A stretch of 64,000 nucleotides of DNA from Raffaelea ambrosiae (lineage: Eukaryota > Ascomycota > Sordariomycetes > Ophiostomatales > Ophiostomataceae): assembly GCA_002778195.1 (NCBI GenBank), contig PCDI01000001.1:5343338-5407337 (forward strand), read 5' to 3'. The translations under genes and the position numbers were made by a program. Below, piece after piece: positions 45,217-56,251 of this stretch. The stretch's first letter is position 1; every line of letters begins with the position of its first letter. The notes under the pieces were generated by a model, which was given only the letters and a program-made list of their open reading frames with translations, was not told where the DNA came from and ran no database searches.

Positions 45217-45708
45217 TCGAAGTGACAAATATTTGATAACGACAACAGATTGGAGAAGGGGGCGCAAATTCCCACTGCGCAAGTTTTTTGGGGGGGGGTT
45301 TTCGTTCTGCAGTTGGCAAGCCACACGCAGGAGGGCGACAGCAAACTAAATCCGGACCTAATCATAAGAATATTGCCTCCTGTTGCTCGCAGCATCCACG
45401 AATAATACTGCTTTCCCGGCAGCAGAAGTGGACGTGTCTTGGGGTGAGTCAATTTGCGTTGGTATTGGGTGGATCATGGGGGGTCCCATCTGGCTGGGCA
45501 CCTCACATGGGATCGTGTAAGGCAAACTAGTGGCTTGTAGGGATTCCATCGCCTCCGGTGTCGACGAAAAGTAGTAGAAGAGCATATTTCTTGCGCGGTT
45601 TTGATTTTAGTTTACCATTCCCGTATCTTTGTTCCTTTTTTTTGTTTACCGGCTTGCATTGCAACACGTCACTTTCCAGATTATAGTAGTCAAGAATCCC
45701 GCTAACAA
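45217..45708. other. Intergenic
   Basis: About 490 bp between the AATase stop and the esterase start; a short promoter region with no gene. Confidence 0.5.
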
Positions 45709-47207
45709 CTACTTTTTCAGCTGCTGACGATACCAATCAAAATATGACTTGACCCCATGACAAACCTTCTCGGCATCGTTGTCTTCTACCACGCCCTCCT
45801 GCCAGCTGAACCCAACAGTCATCGACCCATCTCCCCCTGTCGCCACACTGACCGTGACTGCGGCTCCCGAGGCAACCGCACTACGGCTCAGCAGGACCTC
45901 CCCGACCTTCCAGATGGAGCCAGCAGCGTCCGTTTTGGCTGGGAACTGCCCAATGTTGGTGACCTCAAAGGCTGCGTCCCGTGGCGTGCCAATAAGAGAC
46001 GTGAAGACGGGGCAGAAATCGGGAACATTCTGCAAGACCGCAACGGCCGTGTAAGGTTCACCAGACGGGGAAACGTTGCTCAAGTAACGGCTGATGGCCC
46101 CGGCGGCCTTGTCTGCGCCTGGCCAGATGGAGTCCGCCTCCGAGCCAGTCCCGCTCTGTCCGGACGGGCGCACAAAGTGCACTTTTGTTGCGTCGAATAG
46201 CGATCCCATCGCGCGGTCCGCCGCTGTACGAGGCAGCCGCAGCCAAGGACGCAGGCTGACTGGAACGATACACGTCAGACTGCCTGCAGTGGCTGGTGGA
46301 AGGATGCCGAAGAGAGTCTTGGCGACGATGCTCGACAGTGCACAAGTGACGGACGTCTTGTGGGCCCTGCAATCCTGGAAGAACGCCTGTGACACGGAGG
46401 CCGCCAAATGCAGAGACGTCCAGCGCGATGTGCACGGCATCTGGATGGGGGCGCCGGTCCAGGATTGGAGGGAGGAGACTGGCACGGGATTGCCGGCTGT
46501 GTCGATGGGCAGCGGATGCAGCTGCTCGAGAGGTGGCACGAGAACGCTGTCCTTGTCCGGTACGACGGCTGGTTCCGTACCACTGCAGTCCGCAGGAAGC
46601 CCGGCGGAGGACACCGCCTCCAGGGCATCGTAAAATGCTTGGTGGAACACGAGCCCAGAGACGCCATCGCCAACGGCATGGTGGTAGATGAAAGAAGCCG
46701 TGAATTCTGCCGTTTTTGTGCGATCATGCAGGATCACGAGGCGCCAGAATGGCCGGTTACCGTAGTCCGCTTGGAAGCTGGTGTTATGCTGCTTCTCCAG
46801 GAGCTCGTCGAGTTCTTTGTCTTTGAGACTGTCGGTTCTGGCCGTCTTCCGTTCCAGAAAAGTGATGCTCTTGGCGAGGTCAACCGCCGGGAGAGCAGCA
46901 AAGTAGGCCGCAGAGGAGTCTTCGTTGACGGGAACAGCACTCAGAATTCTGTGCTGCTTCACCACGCTCTGAGCTGCAGCCAAAACCAAATGCCGAACAT
47001 TTGATGCAGCAGATTCTGGCAAAGGCACATACGACACTCGGTAGTGTGCCGATACGCCCACGTTGTTGAAAAAGCCGAGGTGGTGGCACGCTGCAGACAC
47101 CTGCTCGAGTTTGCCTGCCACGCATTAAAAATGAGCCATGGTCATTGGAGCCGGCAGCCATACATACCCAGTGGCCGCAGCGTCTCGAGATGTTGGACAT
47201 CCATCAT
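45709..47207 (-). CDS. Alcohol O-acetyltransferase (AATase family)
   Basis: Exon 1 (47207-47168) encodes MMDVQHLETLRPLG and joins exon 2 (47114-45709) across a 53-bp intron (GTATGT donor, CAG acceptor), giving 481 aa. The N-terminus LETLRPLGKLEQVSAACHHL is typical of the family. The acyltransferase active-site motif HxxxD is IYHHAVGDGVSG near residue 160. The second half contains CIVPVSLRPWL and a conserved-looking GEVLLSRSAVASGAAVTVSV strand region. Members transfer acetyl from acetyl-CoA to alcohols or amines. It is divergent from the isocyanide synthase with 735 bp between starts, so it is a candidate tailoring enzyme for that pathway (inference). Confidence 0.9.
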
Positions 47208-47942
47208 GGTGCCCCTTGATCCCATCTTCGCCAGCAGTGGTCGTGTAGGAAACATGGCTCTGGAGACGCCGCACTTTATGTCAGAGACAAGAACCCGGAA
47301 ACAGAGTACGAGGATGCTGCACAAGCACACACGATGTCCTCCCTGCGGACAGCCACGGCAGCCCGAGAAGGACGCTCACTTATTACATGGCCCACTGCAC
47401 TGGGTCAGCGATGGCCCTATGGGGGCCAATGTAAGATCGGCACCACTACCACTCAATCTGGCTCCTGGCGCAAGCCTTCGGGGCCTTCGCCGCGGTCGAC
47501 GACCTGGTCGCATACGAAACCCCTGTTCTGTCGGGTTTTTTTGCGCGTTGGCAAAGTCTTGGGCTGCATCTCACACCCGCTTATCTGCCGCAAACATGCT
47601 CTTGCCGAGGTCTTGGGAGGACGGCGATGATCAGCCTCTCAGTCGTCCTCCAGAAATCCTGCCGGGGGAGAGTCCGTATTATTTTCACTTTGTTGGGGGT
47701 GCGTGTGCCACCAGAGAACCAATATCGTAAGAGGTGCCGCAGAGTTCCTTTGCTGGATTCCACTTCCGTCTCACTGCAGTGTCCATCCGGCCCATAAAGA
47801 AAAAAGTGTATCCCTTCCAGTTTCTGGGCCACGCTTCTCGCCTTTATTTCCAGTGTATTTTTATTTTTTATTTTTTTATGCCTTGCTAGTTTCCGTATTT
47901 TCTCGTTGTTTTCACTTTCCCCTTCACTGCCAACTCTCGACG
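47208..47942. promoter_or_regulatory. Divergent promoter region, AATase / isocyanide synthase
   Basis: 735 bp between two start codons facing away from each other, with a pyrimidine-rich stretch (47745-47940) leading into the isocyanide synthase ATG. No specific regulator site was identified. Confidence 0.5.
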
Positions 47943-49710
47943 ATGCCGAATACGATGCTAGCAGATGGTGCTCCGGATAGGGGCCAGATGAGCGGGAAGG
48001 ATTCCCACGTGCCGGCCATCGACACCAGAGCAACCTCTCGCCTCATCCTCGACATCATTTTCGAGTATGCTTTGAATAAGTTTGACGACTCCAAGGACCG
48101 GCTCGAGAGCGGGTCCGACAACTTCCTGGCCGTCATCGAGCGCTTTGTTGGCCAAGACCAGCAAGTCAAGACATGTTTGCCTGCGTTTCCCTTCAAGTCG
48201 GCCAACAAGGTCTACAAAGTCCTGAGCAGCCTGCCTGACAAGGCAGAAGAGCTGGCCCTGGCCCGCTTGCATGATATGTGCACACGCATCCAGGAGGTGT
48301 ATACACCGGGCGCCCAGGTCACCATCATCTCCGATGGCATTACATACAATGGTACGTGCTGTCGTGTGACGGGCCCATGCCTCCCTGACTAGTCGTTGAC
48401 AAGCTCCGTGCCGTGCTGCGTTCACAGATCTGCTCTGCATATCTGACAAAGATACGTGGGCCTACGGAGAGGCTCTCCGGGACATGGCCACCCACCATGG
48501 CTTCCACCACATCCAGTTCTCTCGCATGCGGGATCTCCTTGACTTCCCCCTTCCCCGGATGCGCGAGATCACGTACATTGCCAACTGCACCACCTTCCGC
48601 CGCCTCCTGCTCAACACCTTTGGCCGGGCCGACCTGAACATCGACCACGAGATTGCCACAAACCCGGACACCAAGCTGACCTATCTCGGCTACAAACGCT
48701 TCCTCGAGTCAGACCTCAAGCACATCTTCCCACAGGGGCCAAATCGGGGTGCCAATGAATACAGGAGGGATTGCAAGTACTTGGCCAAGCAGATGCTGGT
48801 CCGAGGAGACGTACGTTGAACAGTTGAGATATCGCGTCTTGCACAGCGCACTGACAATGCAGGCCTTTGCCCGCGCGGTCAAAAACGCGTTTCCAGACCA
48901 CCTGCGTCTCTCCATCCACGAGTCGTCGGCTGGCCAGAAGCTGTCCATCTGTCTTCTCAACACAAATACCGGCTTCACAACGCCCTGGCACTGCAGTGTT
49001 GCCCAGCTCGCCAGCGGCGAATGGATCAGTGCCCCCATGGGGGAATTCAGCGGGGACGATCGCCTTGAGCTTGTCTACTACCCCGATGGTCGTCCCAGTC
49101 ACTTCCACGAGAAGCCACAGACGGACAACGGGCTCGGCATCACAGAATCCACAGCCAGCTACCTTCGGCCACACACCTCTCGCAATTCAACCGACTACCG
49201 AAGCGGCTCTTCTACGCCCAGCCAATCCAGTCTGGCCTCAACACCAAAGTCCCAGTCACCTCCGACGTCTGCATCACGTGGTCCAGAAGCGGCTGGCAAA
49301 GACGCGATCCGGATGTTGGACGATAGCCACGGCACGCCTGTTGACGTAGACCCGTCCATCCCATATGGTCGCCGACTCATCCCCCAGATCATGGACAATT
49401 TAGCGGCCGCTGAGCCGGAGCGCATCGTCTTTTCCTTGGCATCGCCAGACGGAGATTCGCTCCACTTTGATCATATCTCTGCAAAGATGTTTGCCCAAGC
49501 CGTGGACAAAACAGCCTGGTGGCTTTACAGCCGGATTGGCAAGCCCGAATCAATTGCTCCTGTCGGTTACATTGGACCTCGTAAGTGTGAGTGCCAAAAC
49601 AACCAATCCCCTTTTTACTGACAGGCTTTGTAGATGACCTGAGACATATTCTTCTCACGTATGCCTGCGTCGCGACTTCATGGATGGTTTTCTTCTTTGC
49701 GTTCACTTGA
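47943..49710 (+). CDS. Isocyanide synthase (DIT1/PvcA domain) with truncated adenylation domain
   Basis: Four exons (47943-48351, 48428-48810, 48863-49580, 49634-49710) give 528 aa. The DIT1_PvcA domain spans about residues 30-385: FEYALNKFDD, ITYNDLLCISDKDTWAYGEA across intron 1, HIQFSRMRDLL, and the C-terminal TTPWHCSVAQ. These enzymes convert an amino-acid amine to an isocyanide. After a Ser/Thr/Pro linker, an NRPS-type adenylation domain begins (IPYGRRLIPQIMDNLAAAEP, AFAQAVDKTAWWL-like, GYIGPHDLRHILLTYACVA) but ends at TGA 49708-49710 after about 95 residues, where full-length relatives run on. ICS-A fusions such as CrmA-type enzymes carry whole A, T and further domains. The ICS domain looks intact. 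Confidence 0.88.
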
Positions 49711-51039
49711 TTCCCAAAAGCTTTTCAATTGAACTACAGCAGCCATTCGAGCAGAACCAAGAAACCCCGAGTTTCCAGCCAGACAGTTCGCTTTGCGAAG
49801 ATTCACTATTTTCTAAGAACAGCCCCTCTGATGGAATTAAAATTTTATCAATGTAAGAGGGCTATAACAAAAGGATATTGACCACACCACACCCTGTTTA
49901 ATGCCAACCGTGGTTCTCTACTACCCTGCATGCCAGGGTGTGGATAATCGACTTTGAGTCAGCGCTTAACCACCTACCGCAATCGACGAGGGGACTGACA
50001 GGGTGACATAAGGCCTGGCGCTAAGGCACTGTGAGGAGACATGAGTTACCTGTCAGTTTTCCGGAGAACATCACACCCAATGTCTGCCTAAGTCAAGGGC
50101 GGGATGCCAAGATGATAGAGGTTCCACATATCCCTCGGGCAAGGGCACGGCAACCCTACCTGATGGGGTCGTCTTCCCGAGGAGGGTTACCTTACGAGTT
50201 ACGTGCGCTTGTCCATGGGCGGCTAGGAGCCCCTCACATGCTCAGTCAATGTTGTTTCTTTGCTGTCCCTTTTTCCTTTTTGCATCCGCGCGTCGGGCTG
50301 GGCCTCGGGCACACAGGAAACACCCTAGACGTGAATACCACGAAGCATATTCCGACTTTTATATACAGCAGCAACTTGAGCTAGAGGTGAAGCGGTTGGA
50401 TGACGAAGACAGCAAACGGAGTCTAAAGAGAAAATTTGATGAGTTCGAAAACAGCTAGTATTTGGTAGACCAAGCTAGAAGTTGACTGAAAATACATTTG
50501 CTAGCTACCAACGAATTTGTATGCATTACTTTGGGGCCAAAGATGGAATGGCGAGTTGCTAATGGCTGTCGTTATGTCAGGGTTGTATACACCTTTAATG
50601 CCAAGGTGTATGGTGTGGGAAAGGCTCAAATCCACATTGAATAGAAGGTTAAATTCTTCTCCGCGATATACTGCTGAAAGAACTCGGTATGGGCAAAGCT
50701 CGAGATCCACTTTTGCTCCAGTTTCCGCCCCCCGAAATTCCAGCATGGCTTGTGACGTTCATCTCGTATAGCTTGCGACTGCACAGTTTTGGTTCTCTGA
50801 AATCGTCGGAGTGAGTGCGGCGTGTTAATACCATATTCTCCACGAGTTGGGCCCTAAAGATAAAAAGGTTTGTAGCTTTTCGTCTATGACAGCATTCCAT
50901 AGTTGCAGGCTTGCCTCGATTTGCTGCCCTACGGCATAGAAATCTTCGATGCCATGGTTCAATTCAGATTGGCAGATCTGCTCCAGAGCTTTGTCATCGT
51001 GTGCAGCCTGGTCGTGTAGAAGAGATGAAATGTATGAAA
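49711..51039. other. Degraded stretch after the isocyanide synthase
   Basis: No adenylation motifs are recovered in any frame beyond the stop. Low-confidence open frames exist: a plus-strand 3' end at about 50344-50458 (SDFYIQQQLELEVKRLD) and a minus-strand frame 50501-50746 (LCPYRVLSAVYRGEEFNLLF). Neither can be assigned a start or family. They may be relics. Confidence 0.35.
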
Positions 51040-51868
51040 GAGCATCGCTGGAGCAATCACGCCCAAGCATCAACTTGTAGAATTTACTCAAACCGCTCAC
51101 GACCTGCTACTTGCCGACCAGAATGCAGCCGCCTTCCGCAGCACATTTGCACACCATATGCCGGAAATCTGTTTTATCGGCCTGTTCGACACGATCAGAA
51201 GCGTTTGGAGAGATCACTGGGCGTCGCGATCCTCGACTAGGTCTATTGTGGTGAGAACTGTTCGACATGCCGTCAGCCTAGATGAACATCGCATGCTATT
51301 CCGCCCATATTTAGTGCAGTCTGTCTACAGCCAAGCAGACGTAAAAGAAGTTTGGTTTGCGGGTGATCATGCAGACATTGGAGGGGGCTGGGGAGAAGAT
51401 CAGGCGGGCCCGCCAGCTAGTGACGCCCCTCTCGTATGGATGGTGAGGGAAGCAATCAAAGGAGGATTATTGATCGACCACCGACGTGCCGTCGAGATTT
51501 TGAAGCTGAAGTTACCAATACAGAAGATGCTAGCAAGCCACTTTGCCGAGATTGTGTCAAGAACAACAACATCTACTTTGCACGACTCCCTCTCTTTGAA
51601 AAGGGGACTCCGGCCTCTCTCTGTGGCATGGTGGAAGCTACTGGAGCCCATACCTTTCTGGCCAGACCAGGAGAATAAATCCCGGAGAAGGGATCATGGT
51701 CAAAGGCGACTTTCGAGCGATATCCTCGTGCACGGCAGTGTCATCCGTCGCATGCAACGCAACCCGGACTACTGCCCCCCCAATTTTGTACGCTCTTACA
51801 GAACTTATTGGGAGTGCACGACAAAAACCAACTTAGCAGGGGAAATTTGGGTCCAGAGACGATTGTAG
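51040..51868 (+). pseudogene. C-terminal half of a DUF2235 lipase-like protein
   Basis: An open frame follows a TGA and runs to TAG 51866-51868. It contains the C-terminal marks of the fungal DUF2235 (Tle1-like alpha/beta-hydrolase) family: ICFIGLFDTIRSV, TVRHAVSLDEHRMLFRPYL, EVWFAGDHADIGGGWGED, then SDAPLVWMVREAI and a final SVIRRMQRNPDY. The N-terminal half with the G-x-S-x-G nucleophile is not found upstream in any frame. Either the 5' part has been lost or it lies in exons too diverged to see; I favour a relic. Confidence 0.6.
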
Positions 51869-52329
51869 TCCGTACGAAAACTATGGGGCCGAGATCAGAT
51901 GTCCGAGCCTCTTCTCAGACTTGGAAGGAAGTGGGGATGTAATTTGGCGGGCACTTTAGGCCCTCATGGTTTTGTAAATGGGGAATTAGGGAACTCGTGC
52001 TTCTTCACCCTGCTATGGACATTTCGAGACCTGTAAATACGTGTAGCACAATTCAATACCAGGTACTGCTGCCGTGCCCATCGGTCACAAAGTGACGGTG
52101 CATTGCACGTGTGCCAATCAAGTATCCGGTTTACGAAACCGGCGCACTCAAGACAACTATCAAGACAACTACATGACGCAATTGAAAGTTCCCTCCAACT
52201 CGTTTTGGCGGACCTATGTAGACCTTCAAGTAGCTTGAAATATAACTCTTGAGCACCCAGTATCAACTTATAAAAGTTGAAGAGTTATATACCGTAGAAC
52301 TTGGTGTTCTTTCTTTAGTGTTCGTGAAC
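51869..52329. other. Intergenic
   Basis: About 460 bp with no supported gene; contains the presumed promoter of the small secreted protein at 52330. Confidence 0.45.
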
Positions 52330-52737
52330 ATGACAACTATTACACTTTTGACTTTAGTCGCCTCTGCTACAGCTCGACACATTCCGTTTATGCGCAATGG
52401 AACGGCCACTAACGACGCAATGCCCACTGAATTCTGGCCGAATATCTCCAGAATCACGGCAGTGGCGTATATCTATGCTCATCCGACCACTACTGTAACT
52501 ATAACAACCACCGTATGTCTCGATGAATGTACTGATTGTTGATGTCACGTTAACTCGTCGTAGACACAACTTTCACTGCGGACGGAGACCTACTCAGTCA
52601 CTGTTATCAACTCCTTTCCACCGACTTCCACTTCTACGCTGTCCGCCCAGTCCGCGGCTACTGCTTATGAGGGGGCAGCTCCTGCTGCGGCTGTTTTAGT
52701 AATAGCTATAATCGGGGTAGTAGCACTAGCTCAATGA
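52330..52737 (+). CDS. Small secreted GPI-anchored protein
   Basis: Exons 52330-52512 and 52564-52737 (51-bp intron, GTATGT donor, GTTAACT branch, TAG acceptor, phase 0) give 118 aa. The N-terminus MTTITLLTLVASATA is a signal peptide; the mature part is Thr-rich (TTTVTITTT just before the splice, TSTSTLSAQ after it), and the C-terminus has small residues EGAAPAA followed by AVLVIAIIGVVALAQ, a typical GPI-attachment tail. No conserved domain. Small GPI mannoproteins of this kind sit in the wall or plasma membrane. The gene is only visible after splicing because exon 1 alone runs into a stop in the intron. Confidence 0.7.
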
Positions 52738-53364
52738 TAGCTTGATCTACCAGGAACTCTTGAACCCACCCGGAACGAGTGTTTGGAATGTTGGGTGGTG
52801 AGTCATGACGTCGCGGGAACAAAGATGTTGACGGAAGGGGCATGTGTGCGCTTTTTTCTTCCTTTTTCGGTTCTTCGGGCTAATAGGGGGTCTGCTCCTT
52901 TATGGACCGACCACTCGTTAGTCTGCACCATCCGTGTGGCTCCGACATATGACTCTGAGTTGTCGGCAGTGAACCCTATACCGAAGGCCGAGAAAACAAT
53001 GAAGGAGCGCGGGCACACCCGCATTTGCATGCATGCTCTTTTAAACTAGAACACATACACACTTGTTTCAAAATGTCGGTAGATTAAATAAAAATCAATA
53101 CCTTGTGCTGTAGCACCCACTGGCTTTCCTAAGTCAATTCAAATAGAATGTAGAAGGATATTTCATCAGCGACAAACGTTTTGCTTACTACCCCACCGAA
53201 CTTGTTGGTATATAAGGACACGGTATGGGGATAGTGACTTGATCTGTTTTTGGACATCGTTGACCATCATGGAGTCACATACTTTGAAATTTGTAGACGA
53301 TTGTTTGTCGATGCGTTCTCGGGAGAACATCGAAAAGTATGCTTTTATTTAGCTGGTTTGTGCT
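52738..53364. other. Intergenic
   Basis: About 630 bp; no supported gene. Confidence 0.45.
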
Positions 53365-54141
53365 CTATAGCAAAGACAGCAAACGGAGTTTAATGCTTCC
53401 GTCGTCCGACGCAGACGCCAAGGTTTTGCCATGTGGCGAAAACGCGAGTGCTATGACGTGTCCGGTGTGGCCCGGGAGTTCCGTCCGCTGCCACGAGTCG
53501 GTGTCCCAGATTCGAATTCCACGGCGGCCCCGGGACGCCAAGATCTTACCATCCAGCGAGAAAGCGAGTGCTGTATCGGACAAGCCGTGACCCGGGAATT
53601 GCTGTAAGGACAGCCAATCTTTGGACGTCGAACGGTCCCAGATTCGAATGGTTCCGTCTTGTAACACAGATGCTAGGCGGCTGCTTGCGCTTGGGGAGAA
53701 TGCGAGTGCTGTGACGAACACGGCGTTGGCCACTTTCAGGTTCCACAACAATTTCCCATTCTCGGAATCCCAGATTATGATGGTTCCGTCGTCCGACGCA
53801 GACGCCAGATGGCCGTCTCGCGAGAACGCGATTGCTGAGACGGGTGCTTCGTGGCCACCGTATGTGGCCAAGACCAACCATAAAGTGGTATCCATGAGCA
53901 CCGTAGTGTTTTCGGGGCCCCCATAAGCCAGTCGGTCATGGCATGGTGCAAACGCAACTGCTGTATTGCCTCCCAGTTCCTTGAAGAGCGTCTGCGAACG
54001 GGCGCTCCACACTCTGATTTCGTTAGGGGACGCGGCTGCGACAAGCTCGCCATCTGGAGAGGACGAGACGGCGCAGACCTCTCCACTGTGTAGTCCGATC
54101 GACTGCATGTTTGTTTGTAAAGAGCTGGAGCCGGTCGGCAA
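53365..54141 (-). pseudogene. WD40-repeat fragment (NLR/NACHT-WD40 type)
   Basis: About 258 residues of WD40 propeller repeats: blades ending in RVWSARS, IIIWDSENG, IRIWDRST and IRIWDTDS, with repeated SPDG/SRDG-LASASDDG strands. It begins abruptly in a region with no ATG of its own (frame opens at TTG 54141) and no NACHT or kinase-like domain upstream. Such repeats form the C-terminal sensor of fungal NACHT-WD40 (NLR-like) incompatibility proteins. The five blades are uninterrupted, so the loss of the front part may be recent. A short stand-alone WD40 gene with an unseen first exon is the alternative. Confidence 0.6.
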
Positions 54142-54598
54142 GGCCCGGAATCGTGTATTGGAGATGCGAGCTGCCGGTCAGCTTAAGTGGCTGTATTGGA
54201 GGAAGAGAGAGAACGTAGAGAATAAAGATGAGATAAAACTAATGTACTTTGATATTCCAGTTTACGGGAGTATCTTGGATCACCTAAAAAGAGGATTGTG
54301 TTTCTTATAGCGGGATTCCACCCCTAGTAGCAAACAAATCGAGTGCCTTTCTTTTTCACCAACCTGTCAATTTCTCTGGTACACCGCTACTCAGCAAGGT
54401 GCGGGTGGAGACCCGTTCAACGTCAGGAAATGTAATTCTACAGGCAATATTGACCGGGCTGCCACTAGATAGTTGTTTTTATTAGTACAGAATATGTAGG
54501 CTTGGTCCATTCGCGGGGCGCTCTCTCAGTTCGGCGTGTGGAGGAAGGTGGGAGGCTACGCTTGGATACAACTCTCCCTGATTTTGTATATACATACA
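54142..54598. other. Intergenic
   Basis: About 460 bp between the WD40 fragment and the GT2 gene; nothing seen. Confidence 0.45.
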
Positions 54599-56017
54599 TC
54601 ACGTTTTTTGTGTTCCACCTTCCCACGTTTGATTCCAACAAGTAAAAAACGAGTACACCGATAAAAGAGAATGGAAATATGCCCAGACGTGATAAGCCGG
54701 CAGGGGGAAGAAGAATAAGAAAAAATGCAAGGGGTGTGTTTTAAAATGAGAAATCAGCTTCACGGCCTTCAAGAAATAGATACAGACTGCAAGGAAGATG
54801 AGCTTCTGTGGCGAATATAAGTCGGTTTTTATAAACGCAAACAAAATCGCCGGGTCCCAAAACAAGGACAGGTTCACGAGATCGCCGACAAGAAACCACA
54901 CAGTGCATGGCCACAGAGACCAGACATGGCCCCTGAGCAACAAAATAATATTGTATCGGTATGTGGTCCGCCGCCACCGTATACATTTGTGTAAAAACGT
55001 AGACGACTCCCCGAGATACGTCTCCACTGTGGCATCTTCTGTGTCGAGAAACACGGTTAAGAAGCACTGTGCGGTGATGTAGTTGGTGATAAAATTGTCA
55101 TCGCCGATTCTAGCGTACTCCGAGACTTGGATGCCGAAAAATTTAAGGACCGCACGAATACTTAGTGACACCGTATTTTCGTGCAGAAATGACCGAAGAA
55201 ATTGGTCTGTTTTCACGAGCGAGGCTCGAACAACCATGGCGCGACCAGAAATAACAAAGACTCCCCCGTCCATGCCGTAGGTAGCACGGAGGGCAAAGTT
55301 GTGCCGGGTGAGATATGCGATGCCCAGAAAATTCCAAAAAGCGAGCCAGTATTGCTGGATAAGAAAGGCAGAAAAATCCCAATATGCATGCCACAACGGC
55401 CGCGGAAGTGAGCCGCTGGCGGGCCTCCATCGTACTTGTTTTCGTGTGCCACATATTCCAACCCGAGGGTTATCGAACACTGCCGTGACGGTTTTAAGGA
55501 AGAGCGGCTTAAGGAAGACTTGGCTATCGACGAAGACGAGAATCTCCGAGTTGGACGCGGCAATGCCGCATCTCATCTGGGCACGTTTGTCGGCCTTACC
55601 CGCCGTAATCACTTCCACCGGAATCTGGTCGACCACAGCACAAAGCCTATGTCGAATGTCCGCACACTGAGTTCTCACCTCGTGCTCTCTCTTTACAGTG
55701 TCGGTAACAACAACGAGCTTGGCCGGCCGGTTCAGCAAACACTTTTCTAGGCACTCTTTAAATGCCGAGTTGCCCGAAACAGAGATGGTCGTAATTATAA
55801 TCGTAGCATCTTGAGGACCGAAGGTGGCAGGATGCAAAACAATTGGAGGTTTGTAGCGGTATAGCCCGAACAGGCCTATGACAAGTCGATAATAACGGCA
55901 GATGAAGAGGAGAGCAAAACGAGATAAAGAGGCATCGTACAACCTGACCAATGTATGTACCGCGCAGATGAGTGCAGGGATCAAAAGTGCAGAAAGTGGG
56001 TGATTTGGAAGCAGCAT
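54599..56017 (-). CDS. GT2 glycosyltransferase, fungal polysaccharide-synthase-like
   Basis: A single exon of 472 aa with ATG at 56017. N-terminal hydrophobic helices are followed by the GT-A core and several C-terminal membrane segments, the layout of processive synthases (chitin, hyaluronan, Cps1-like). Expected motifs are present but altered: a DxD-like position VFVDSQVFLKP, acceptor/catalytic EYARIGDDNFITNYI, and CIRWRRTTYRYN in place of the usual Q-x-x-R-W (His-Lys-Cys-Ile-Arg-Trp, so Gln is His). The cytosolic domain would use a UDP-sugar; product and activity are unknown. It is flanked by relics and orphan genes. Confidence 0.82.
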   Translation of the reverse strand: MLLPNHPLSALLIPALICAVHTLVRLYDASLSRFALLFICRYYRLVIGLFGLYRYKPPIVLHPATFGPQDATIIITTISVSGNSAFKECLEKCLLNRPAKLVVVTDTVKREHEVRTQCADIRHRLCAVVDQIPVEVITAGKADKRAQMRCGIAASNSEILVFVDSQVFLKPLFLKTVTAVFDNPRVGICGTRKQVRWRPASGSLPRPLWHAYWDFSAFLIQQYWLAFWNFLGIAYLTRHNFALRATYGMDGGVFVISGRAMVVRASLVKTDQFLRSFLHENTVSLSIRAVLKFFGIQVSEYARIGDDNFITNYITAQCFLTVFLDTEDATVETYLGESSTFLHKCIRWRRTTYRYNIILLLRGHVWSLWPCTVWFLVGDLVNLSLFWDPAILFAFIKTDLYSPQKLIFLAVCIYFLKAVKLISHFKTHPLHFFLFFFPLPAYHVWAYFHSLLSVYSFFTCWNQTWEGGTQKT

Positions 56018-56251
56018 TTTGGGGGCATGAAACTGAACTCGTGGTTGAGCTGATGGTATCTGGTAGCAGACCTTTTATTTACAAGAGGCCGGGGCCATGC
56101 AAACTATCCGAGAGAAAAATAGTTTCTTATTTCTTATTCTGGTACTAATCTTAGGCATACCAATCTTCCTATTTTATCTGCCATAAACTTCCAGATCCAT
56201 AACTTTCACGCCGTCAACTCCCGCATTCGACACGGGGTTGGATGTTGTACG

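Noticed and set aside
50825..51100. 91-codon minus-strand frame with protein-like composition
   Set aside because: Overlaps the DUF2235 relic on the plus strand, and no start or continuing exons could be fixed.
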